DNA from: Schleiferiaceae bacterium
Lineage (GTDB): Bacteria > Bacteroidota > Bacteroidia > Flavobacteriales > Schleiferiaceae
Assembly (NCBI GenBank): GCA_022424815.1
Contig: JAKMGS010000053.1
Coordinates: forward strand, 1-11,512
Direction: 5' to 3'
Length of the DNA stretch: 11,512 nucleotides
The notes under the pieces: model-generated
What the model was told of the DNA's origin: nothing
What the model saw: only the letters and a program-made list of their open reading frames with translations
Databases searched by the model: none
Part shown: in pieces, positions 6,102 to 11,512 of the stretch
Numbering within the stretch: the stretch's first letter is position 1
Layout of the letters: every line of letters starts with the position of its first letter
Position numbers and translations under genes: made by a program

Positions 6102-6641
6102 ATGCCCGCAAAAAAGACGAAAATCCTGCTCCTGTCCGATACGCACAGCTACTTGGACGAACGCATCTTGGAATTTGCCAAGCAGGCGGATATCGTCATG
6201 CATGCGGGAGATATGGGCAGCCACGAATCCATGGATGAACTAGAGGCTGCCAGCACTCAACTGGTAGGCGTCTACGGCAATATTGACGACCATATCATGC
6301 GCCTTCGTTATCCCTTGCATCAAAAGTTCACCTTAAACGGCATGAAGTTTTGGATGACTCACATAGGCGGCTATCCCCCGCGCTACAACCCCAGAATTAG
6401 AGAGGATATCCAACGTGATCCGCCCGATGTATTTATTTGCGGCCATAGCCATATTCTAAAAGTGGTCAACGATAAAAAACTCCAATGTCTTCACATGAAC
6501 CCTGGTGCTGCCGGGCAGCATGGCTTCCACAAGGTGCGCACCATGTTAAGATTCGAGGTGGTTCAAGCCGAACCCTCGGTGAAAGGACGTATTGAAAACC
6601 TTGAGGTCATTGAATTAGGAAATCGCGGTAGACTCCGTTAA
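6102..6641 (+). CDS. YfcE/MJ0936-type metallophosphoesterase
   Basis: The 179-residue protein consists of one calcineurin-like phosphoesterase domain of the small YfcE type. Metal-binding motifs appear in order: DTH (D13, H15), GD in HAGDMGS (D37), GNID (N60, D62), TH (H87), and GHSH (H115, H117), followed by NPGA (133-136). All dinuclear-metal ligands are present, so it should hydrolyse phosphodiester or phosphomonoester bonds in the cytoplasm; the natural substrate is unknown for most relatives. ATG 6102 is preferred; a TTG one codon upstream (6099) is possible. It is divergent from truA with a 39-bp gap and lies 24 bp ahead of purB on the same strand, so it probably shares a transcript with purB. 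The C-terminal tail after residue 150 is charged and without recognisable motifs. Confidence 0.92.
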   Translation: MPAKKTKILLLSDTHSYLDERILEFAKQADIVMHAGDMGSHESMDELEAASTQLVGVYGNIDDHIMRLRYPLHQKFTLNGMKFWMTHIGGYPPRYNPRIREDIQRDPPDVFICGHSHILKVVNDKKLQCLHMNPGAAGQHGFHKVRTMLRFEVVQAEPSVKGRIENLEVIELGNRGRLR

Positions 6642-6646
6642 TTTTG
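6639..6646 (+). promoter_or_regulatory. TAnnTTTG -7 element, candidate internal promoter for purB
   Basis: TAATTTTG, a perfect -7 match, overlaps the stop codon of the phosphoesterase gene and lies 19 bases before the purB ATG. Predicted leader is about 13 nt. No TTTG at normal -33 spacing; the nearest TTG (6610-6612) is 26 bases upstream, which weakens the call. Confidence 0.3.
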
Positions 6647-6665
6647 CCCTTTAACGGATTCACTC

Positions 6666-8015
6666 ATGTCTACAGCCTTACATGCCATCACCCCTGTTGA
6701 TGGTCGTTATGCTTCAAAAACGGAAGCCCTCTCGCAGTATTTTTCGGAATATGCACTGATCAAGTATCGTGTGCGCGTGGAAATTGAATACTTCATCGCA
6801 TTGTGCGAGAGCGATTTACCACAGCTTAAAGGGGTCAGCGGGGACCAATTCCCTGCGCTTCGCGCCATTTACCAAAACTTCAGCACGGAGGACGCACAAA
6901 AGATTAAAGACATCGAGAAAGTCACCAATCACGATGTAAAAGCCGTCGAATACTTCATCAAAGAAGCTTTCGAAAATATGGGACTTTCCAGCTACCAAGA
7001 GTTCATCCACTTTGGCCTTACCTCACAGGACATCAACAATACCTCAGTCCCCCTTTCTATCAAGGAGGCTTTGGAGGAGATCATGTACCCACAATTAGAG
7101 GAGCTCATCGATGCCATCGATGCCCACGCTACTGCCTGGGATCACATTTCTTTGTTGGCTCGCACCCACGGACAGCCTGCCTCTCCTACCACTCTAGGGA
7201 AGGAATTCAAGGTGTTCACTGCTCGTCTACGCGGCCAACTCGCTCAACTTAAAGCAGTGCCTCACAGCGCAAAATTTGGTGGTGCTACAGGGAACTTCAA
7301 CGCGCACACCGTTGCCTATCCAGGACAAAATTGGCACAGCTGGGGCGATCAGTTCGTGGCCAAGCACCTTGGCCTTACACGCAGCTACCCCACTACTCAG
7401 ATTGAACATTACGATAACCTAGCCGCACAGTTTGACGCACTGAAACGCATCGACAACATCTTCATAGATTTCTGTCGCGACGTGTGGACCTATGTAAGCA
7501 TGGATTACTTCAAGCAGAAGATCAAGGCAGGAGAAGTGGGTTCTTCCGCGATGCCTCACAAGGTCAATCCTATTGATTTCGAGAATGCCGAAGGAAACTT
7601 AGGCATTGCGAATGCATTGTTTGAGCATTTGGCAGGGAAACTGCCTATTTCGCGTTTACAACGTGATTTGACAGATTCTACCGTACTCAGAAACGTGGGC
7701 GTTCCATTCGGCCATCTGTTGATTGCCATTGCCAGTATGAACAAAGGCCTTGGCAAACTATTGGTCAATGAAGCGAAGATTGCCGCTGATTTGGAAGCAA
7801 ATTGGGCCGTTGTAGCGGAAGCCATTCAAAACATCTTACGCCGCGAAGGATATCCAAAACCTTATGAGGCCTTGAAGGCATTGACGCGCACGAATAGTAC
7901 GATCACTGCGCAGAGTATAGCCGAATTTATTGATACCTTAGAAGTAGATGACCAAATTAAGGCTGAGCTGAAAAATATTACTCCAAGTAATTACATCGGT
8001 CAGGCCAAGCGCTAA
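6666..8015 (+). CDS. purB: Adenylosuccinate lyase
   Basis: PurB catalyses two fumarate-releasing steps of purine synthesis: SAICAR to AICAR, and adenylosuccinate to AMP. The 449-residue product is close in length to E. coli PurB (456) and belongs to the same subfamily, opening LHAITPVDGRYASKTEALS. Visible family features are TSQDINNTS (119-127), the general-acid histidine H168 in ARTHGQPASPTT, GGATGNFNAH (205-214), and the fumarase/lyase superfamily signature GSSAMPHKVNP (292-302) containing the catalytic serine on the flexible loop, followed by DFENAEGN. RDLTDSTVLRN (333-343) completes the active site. It acts in the cytosol as a homotetramer. It follows the phosphoesterase gene by 24 bp and precedes a small membrane-anchored gene by 5 bp, so the three likely form an operon. 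No purine riboswitch is visible in the short leader. Confidence 0.98.
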   Translation: MSTALHAITPVDGRYASKTEALSQYFSEYALIKYRVRVEIEYFIALCESDLPQLKGVSGDQFPALRAIYQNFSTEDAQKIKDIEKVTNHDVKAVEYFIKEAFENMGLSSYQEFIHFGLTSQDINNTSVPLSIKEALEEIMYPQLEELIDAIDAHATAWDHISLLARTHGQPASPTTLGKEFKVFTARLRGQLAQLKAVPHSAKFGGATGNFNAHTVAYPGQNWHSWGDQFVAKHLGLTRSYPTTQIEHYDNLAAQFDALKRIDNIFIDFCRDVWTYVSMDYFKQKIKAGEVGSSAMPHKVNPIDFENAEGNLGIANALFEHLAGKLPISRLQRDLTDSTVLRNVGVPFGHLLIAIASMNKGLGKLLVNEAKIAADLEANWAVVAEAIQNILRREGYPKPYEALKALTRTNSTITAQSIAEFIDTLEVDDQIKAELKNITPSNYIGQAKR

Positions 8016-8020
8016 AACTC

Positions 8021-8422
8021 ATGAAAAAGAACATATACATTATTGCAACGGTCGTCCTTTTGGCGGCCGTTTCTTTTGGACTGTACCAATATTTTCGAAC
8101 CCCGGTTGCCGCAATGGACCTACCTCCTGCCTTTACCGGTAATGCGGAATCCATGGCCGATGAAGCTGCTGCATTCGAAATAGGCGATGTGGTACTAGTA
8201 CAGGATACCATTCGGAGCGCAGAAAGCAAAAGCATTTCATTACCGAATGGCGTAGTTGTAGTCAGAGATTCTTCCGACACGCAAACTTGGCCGACGAGTG
8301 GCTTCGTTTCCGTGAAAGGGTTCTATCAAGGAATTGAGATTGATGATTTTTTCGGAGATACGTTAGTCCGCGTGGGTGGTGCCTTTCTTCTCGAACCCAC
8401 GGACTCTGAAAATCTGAAATAA
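8021..8422 (+). CDS. Small membrane-anchored extracytoplasmic protein; possible OB-fold tRNA_anti-like
   Basis: The protein has 133 residues. It begins MKKN followed by a single hydrophobic helix (about 5-23); there is no lipobox Cys, so it is either an N-terminal anchor or an uncleaved signal, with the remainder in the periplasm. The soluble part has ADEAAAFEIGDVVLVQDTI (46-64), SISLPNGVVVVRDS (71-84), FVSVKGFYQGIEID (95-108) and a final strand DTLVRVGGAFLLE (113-125). This beta-rich order with a VKG turn resembles the Bacteroidota membrane-anchored OB-fold (tRNA_anti-like) proteins, whose function is unknown; this is a resemblance from memory and tentative. The ATG is 5 bp after the purB stop, so it is probably co-transcribed with purB. 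Its last 19 codons overlap the end of the convergent MFS gene by 60 bp. Confidence 0.7.
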   Translation: MKKNIYIIATVVLLAAVSFGLYQYFRTPVAAMDLPPAFTGNAESMADEAAAFEIGDVVLVQDTIRSAESKSISLPNGVVVVRDSSDTQTWPTSGFVSVKGFYQGIEIDDFFGDTLVRVGGAFLLEPTDSENLK

Positions 8423-9652
8423 TCCAAGCGCAAAAAATGCTGTTAAGGCGAGCGCAGAATTGCGAAGATCTCCTGTCAAGGCCTCTAGAAGACCTATGCT
8501 GAACATCCCGAAGGTGGTGGCCAGTTTCTCCATGACATCGTAGAAGCTGAAATAGGTCGTGTGGTCTTCTGTAGGCGGCAGCATCTTACTGTAGGTGGAG
8601 CGAGACAAGCTTTGCACCGCTCCCATCACAAAACCAAGACAACCACCCACGATGTAAAATTGGTTCGCCGTTTGCACAAAGTAGGCTGCGAAGCAAATGA
8701 GCATCCATACGGCTACCCCTATTTTAATGGCGTAGAGGTTGGTGGTACGCTCGCTTAATCTGGCAAACACAAAAGACCCCGCAATCGCCACAAATTGTAT
8801 GATCAGAATGGTCATGATGAGCTGGGCAGATTCTAAACCTAAGACTTTGGAGCCAAATACCGCAGCGAGTAGAATAATGGTCTGCATCCCAACACTGTAC
8901 CAAAAGAAGCCTCCAAGGAACACACGAAGGGTCTTGATCTTTCTAAACTCATGAAACACCGTGATGAGCTCTTCCCAACTCTTCCAGAACAGCTTGCCCT
9001 CGAAAAAATCTTTGATCTCGTCTTTGGGTAATTTTTGAATGGCCGGCAATCCAAAACCTAGCCACCAAATCCCAGTCAAAACAAAAGAAGCTCTAGAGGC
9101 AATTCCTGCATCCGCGAACCCAAAAGTTTCAGGCATCTGAACCAAGGCCAGACATAGGATCAGTAACAAAGCACTACCGAAATACCCTAAAGAAAATCCT
9201 CGTGCCGACAGACGATCCTGTATTTCCTTTGGCGCAATAACCGGTAAGAAACTATTGTAAAATACGATGCTTCCGGTGAAGCCCACACTTGCGAAGAAGG
9301 CCAAGCACAACCCCAACCATGCATTTTGTGATGTAAAAAAGCTCATGCTAGACGTGCTAATTGCCCCAATAATCATAAACGTCCGCATGAATACCTTTCT
9401 GCGCCCAGTTCGATCCGCCATGGCCGCGAAATACGGTGAGAGAATAGAGATGGTCAAAAAGGAAGCCGCTATGACATAACTGTAAATGACAGTGTTTTCC
9501 CATTCTCTTCCCAAGAACAAGACACTATTTGTCTCATTTTTGGTCACTTCCTCATAGTAAATAGGGAATAAAACAGTGCTTATGACCAAGGAATAGACAG
9601 AATTTGCCCAATCATACATGGCCCAGCCGCGTTGTATTTTCGTGAATTTCAT
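8363..9652 (-). CDS. MFS transporter, UMF1 (Atg22-like) family
   Basis: The 429-residue polytopic protein should have 12 membrane helices. The opening RGWAMYDWANSVYSLVIST (8-26) is the hallmark of the UMF1 family, related to yeast vacuolar amino-acid exporter Atg22. The MFS cytoplasmic loop 2-3 motif appears as MADRTGRRK (78-86). Further family blocks are RLSARGFSLGYFGSA (147-161) and GAVQSLSRSTYSKMLP (344-359). The substrate is not known for bacterial members; amino acids or small metabolites are plausible from the eukaryotic relative. ATG 9652-9650 gives the standard N-terminus. The stop at 8365-8363 lies inside the convergent small-protein gene, and the 60-bp overlap includes the end of the last helix, so both reading frames are constrained there. 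No convincing minus-strand promoter was found in the 64-bp gap before the next gene. Confidence 0.92.
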   Translation of the reverse strand: MKFTKIQRGWAMYDWANSVYSLVISTVLFPIYYEEVTKNETNSVLFLGREWENTVIYSYVIAASFLTISILSPYFAAMADRTGRRKVFMRTFMIIGAISTSSMSFFTSQNAWLGLCLAFFASVGFTGSIVFYNSFLPVIAPKEIQDRLSARGFSLGYFGSALLLILCLALVQMPETFGFADAGIASRASFVLTGIWWLGFGLPAIQKLPKDEIKDFFEGKLFWKSWEELITVFHEFRKIKTLRVFLGGFFWYSVGMQTIILLAAVFGSKVLGLESAQLIMTILIIQFVAIAGSFVFARLSERTTNLYAIKIGVAVWMLICFAAYFVQTANQFYIVGGCLGFVMGAVQSLSRSTYSKMLPPTEDHTTYFSFYDVMEKLATTFGMFSIGLLEALTGDLRNSALALTAFFALGLFQIFRVRGFEKKGTTHAD

Positions 9653-9683
9653 GGTGATTCCAATTTACAACTCGAATCGGCAT

Positions 9684-9691
9684 TATATTTG
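9684..9691 (+). promoter_or_regulatory. TAnnTTTG -7 element for the secreted barrel gene at 9717
   Basis: TATATTTG is a perfect -7 match in the intergenic region, 25 bases before the ATG. TTTA at 9664-9667 with a 16-base spacer is a partial -33 candidate. The predicted start near 9698 leaves a leader of about 20 nt. Confidence 0.5.
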
Positions 9692-9716
9692 ATTCATCAA
9701 GGCAAATTAACACTCC

Positions 9717-10568
9717 ATGAAAAAAATCGCCCTTTTGATACTTTTTGTCTTCGCAGGCCTCGAGGTTTTCGCGCAAGACATGATCATATACAAAGACAAA
9801 ACCATCGATGAGGTGACTATTGTTGAAGTCACCCCAGATTACGTGAAATACCGTGAGTACGGTGCCCCTATCAACTCAGTCACTTTCTCCATCGAAAGAG
9901 ATTACCTCTCAAAACTGATTTTTGAGAGCGGTCGTGTAATGGACCTCAGTCAATCCATGATGAATGACGAGCGTGTATATGCAGGTCAGCGCGACAGAAC
10001 ATTGAAAATTGATGTTGCCGGCGCGAGCGGCAACTACACCTTTATCTCCTACGAGCAGGCGGTAGATCCGAGCACCAGCTGGGAAGCAGGTATGATTTTT
10101 ATCGGCGCCGGTTTTGAAAACAACAACGGATGGAACGACCCGGAAAATGCAATGGGTCTTGGAGTAAACGTTGGCTACAAGTTCAAACGCAGTCCAAACT
10201 TCTACATGGAACGCATGCGTTACGGACACATCTTGCGCGGCGCTTATGTAAAACCAAATCTTTGGCTGAACGTATTCAACTACGATAAAATAGATTACGA
10301 TCACCCACCTGATCCTGTGACTTTCCAGTACCCTACGACGCGTGAATCTGCTACCGCAGGCGCCGTGATGATTGATTTTGGGAACCAATTAGTCTTCTCT
10401 GACCAATTCCTTATCGACTACGCCGCTGGTCTAGGCTACGGATTTACCAGCAAGGATACTTGGAACTTGAGCAACTACGGATTCACCGGTGGACTTGGCC
10501 CACAAAGCGGCACACCACTGACCGTATCCTTCACGTTGAAAGTAGGTTACCTCCTTCCGAACAAATAA
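9717..10568 (+). CDS. Secreted protein with N-terminal small beta domain and C-terminal outer-membrane barrel-like region
   Basis: The protein has 283 residues. Signal peptide MKKIALLILFVFAGLEVFAQ gives a likely cleavage after FA (19/20) just before QD, common in Bacteroidota. Residues about 21-76 (DMIIYKDKTIDEVTIVEV..., VKYREYGAP, FSIERDYLSKLIFESGRVM) match a layout I recall in many Bacteroidota secreted proteins: a D-x-I/L-x-K-D/N start, an EV-x-P-D-x-VKY core and an I-x-Y/F-E-x-G-x end. From about residue 96 onward the sequence is Gly/aromatic-rich with alternating strands (WEAGMIFIGAGF, GLGVNVGYKF, IDYAAGLGYGF, LTVSFTLKVGYLL), consistent with an outer-membrane barrel. It ends LLPNK rather than an aromatic residue, which is slightly atypical. 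It has its own promoter element and a terminator 24 bp downstream, so it is monocistronic. No specific function recognised. Confidence 0.8.
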   Translation: MKKIALLILFVFAGLEVFAQDMIIYKDKTIDEVTIVEVTPDYVKYREYGAPINSVTFSIERDYLSKLIFESGRVMDLSQSMMNDERVYAGQRDRTLKIDVAGASGNYTFISYEQAVDPSTSWEAGMIFIGAGFENNNGWNDPENAMGLGVNVGYKFKRSPNFYMERMRYGHILRGAYVKPNLWLNVFNYDKIDYDHPPDPVTFQYPTTRESATAGAVMIDFGNQLVFSDQFLIDYAAGLGYGFTSKDTWNLSNYGFTGGLGPQSGTPLTVSFTLKVGYLLPNK

Positions 10569-10585
10569 GCATCAATCTTATTTAT

Positions 10586-10618
10586 AAAAAAAGCCCGGGC
10601 ATCCGCCCGGGCTTTTTT
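10586..10618. terminator. Bidirectional intrinsic terminator between the barrel gene and aconitase
   Basis: Seven A (10586-10592), stem GCCCGGGC (10593-10600), loop ATCC, stem GCCCGGGC (10605-10612), six T (10613-10618). Each arm is itself palindromic, so the element is at once an inverted and a direct repeat. It lies between convergent genes (stops at 10568 and 10639) and can serve both. Confidence 0.93.
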
Positions 10619-10638
10619 GTTTTGCATTCCGCTTCGTT

Positions 10639-11512
10639 TTAAGCGTTCTGTACTTTGATCAAGTTCAATGCAGAACCTGCCTTAAACCACTCAATCTGCT
10701 GTGCATTATAGGTATGGTTCAACTTGATAGTATCTGTAGATCCGTCGGCGTGAACCACCTCAAGGGTCAACTGCTTGCCTGGCGCAAAGTCTACCAAATC
10801 AACAAAGTTGAAGGTATCATTTACTTGGATCAAATCGTAATCTGCTTCGTTATCGAAGGTCAGACCCAACATACCTTGCTTCTTCAAGTTCGTTTCGTGG
10901 ATACGAGCAAATGACTTCACGATAACCGCGCGAACGCCTAGGTGACGTGGCTCCATTGCAGCGTGCTCACGTGAAGAACCTTCACCGTAGTTGTGATCAC
11001 CCACAACGATAGAAGGAACACCCGCTCCTTTGTAGGCACGAGCTACATTAGGTACCTCATCGACTGAACCGTCCAATTGGTTTGTTACAGCGTTGGTCTC
11101 TGTAGTATATGCGTTTACTGCACCGATCAAACAGTTGTTTGAAATGTTATCTAGGTGCCCGCGGTAACGCAACCATGGACCTGCCATAGAGATGTGATCC
11201 GTAGTACACTTACCAAGGGCCTTGATCAAAAGCTTCGCGCCTTCGATGTTGGCACCGTCCCATGGAGCGAATGGGCTCAATAGTTGTAGACGCTGTGAAT
11301 CTGGGCTCACAACCACTTCTACACCTGAACCGTCTGCTGCAGGAGCTTGGTAACCGTTGTCCTCTACATCAAAACCAGCCGATGGTAATTCGTGACCTGT
11401 TGGCTCTGCCAATTTCACCTCTTCGCCATTTGCGTTGGTCAATGTATCTGTAACCGGGTTGAAATCTAGTTTACCAGAGATTGCGATGGCTGCAACCATT
11501 TCTGGTGAAGTA
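10639..11512 (-). CDS. Aconitate hydratase, mitochondrial-type, C-terminal part (N-terminus outside the window)
   Basis: The frame is open to the right edge; about 290 C-terminal residues are visible of an expected 750 or so. Aconitase isomerises citrate to isocitrate in the TCA cycle using a 4Fe-4S cluster. The fragment starts at TSPEMVAAIAISGKLDFNP, the end of the third cluster-domain lobe, then the linker and the swivel domain. Active-site residues visible: R in GPWLRYRGHLDNISNN (equivalent to pig Arg580 by motif), and the catalytic Ser and Arg in YGEGSSREHAA (Ser642/Arg644 equivalents), then EPRHLGVRAVIVKSFARIH. It ends IEWFKAGSALNLIKVQNA, closely matching the mitochondrial ACO2 tail rather than bacterial AcnA or AcnB. 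The cluster cysteines would lie in the missing part. An internal ATG at 11499 is not the start. Transcription ends at the bidirectional terminator 20 bp beyond the stop. Confidence 0.95.
   Translation of the reverse strand, partial: TSPEMVAAIAISGKLDFNPVTDTLTNANGEEVKLAEPTGHELPSAGFDVEDNGYQAPAADGSGVEVVVSPDSQRLQLLSPFAPWDGANIEGAKLLIKALGKCTTDHISMAGPWLRYRGHLDNISNNCLIGAVNAYTTETNAVTNQLDGSVDEVPNVARAYKGAGVPSIVVGDHNYGEGSSREHAAMEPRHLGVRAVIVKSFARIHETNLKKQGMLGLTFDNEADYDLIQVNDTFNFVDLVDFAPGKQLTLEVVHADGSTDTIKLNHTYNAQQIEWFKAGSALNLIKVQNA

Noticed and set aside
6063..6224. Longer truA frame starting at 6224
   Set aside because: The extra 54 residues are antisense to the phosphoesterase gene, have no TruA similarity, and lie upstream of the predicted promoter element.
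9682..9687. TATAAT on the minus strand as an E. coli-type -10 for the MFS gene
   Set aside because: No TTGACA-like -35 at 16-18 bases, Bacteroidota do not use this consensus for their main sigma factor, and the bases overlap the perfect plus-strand TATATTTG element.
9909..10388. Open frame of 159 codons antisense to the secreted barrel gene
   Set aside because: Composition is typical of a shadow frame and no domain is recognisable; the sense frame has a signal peptide, promoter and terminator.

Overview
The window reads as a compact chromosomal housekeeping segment from a Bacteroidota bacterium, most likely Flavobacteriia/Flavobacteriales. The grounds are a DUF4293 membrane protein (a family I know only from Bacteroidota) divergent from rho, a Rho with a long Asn/Gln/Arg-rich insertion, several perfect copies of the phylum's -7 promoter element TAnnTTTG, secreted beta-barrel proteins ending in Phe or Lys, weak Shine-Dalgarno signals, and a mitochondrial-type aconitase. 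These traits are read from the sequence; the taxonomic placement is inference.

Layout, left to right: the 3' part of a PlsC-type acyltransferase, stop-start overlapping (TAATG) a small HsdR-N-like nuclease-fold protein. A DUF4293 membrane gene on the minus strand converges on that pair and diverges from rho. Rho ends in a strong intrinsic terminator, followed by a small secreted barrel-like gene that is closed by an identical terminator hairpin. That second hairpin also ends the convergent minus-strand operon truA - ABC exporter, whose two genes abut with no spacer. Divergent from truA is a plus-strand set: YfcE-like metallophosphoesterase, purB, and a small membrane-anchored protein. The last of these runs 60 bp tail-to-tail into a minus-strand UMF1-family MFS transporter. 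A second secreted barrel protein follows, then a bidirectional terminator, then the 3' (C-terminal) part of aconitase on the minus strand, cut by the window end.

Functions are mostly core: transcription termination (Rho), tRNA pseudouridylation (TruA), purine synthesis (PurB), the TCA cycle (aconitase), lipid synthesis (acyltransferase), export and transport (ABC, MFS) and envelope (two barrel proteins). About 95% of the window is coding; no gap exceeds about 145 bp. I see no tRNA, rRNA, CRISPR array, insertion sequence, phage gene or recognisable defence system.

I did not find a new multi-gene system. The points that deserve a second look are local: a perfectly duplicated 30-bp terminator bracketing one gene, two TAnnTTTG elements facing each other between truA and the phosphoesterase gene, the low-complexity insertion in Rho, stop codons placed almost against terminator stems, antisense-overlapping gene ends, and several small proteins without a firm function.
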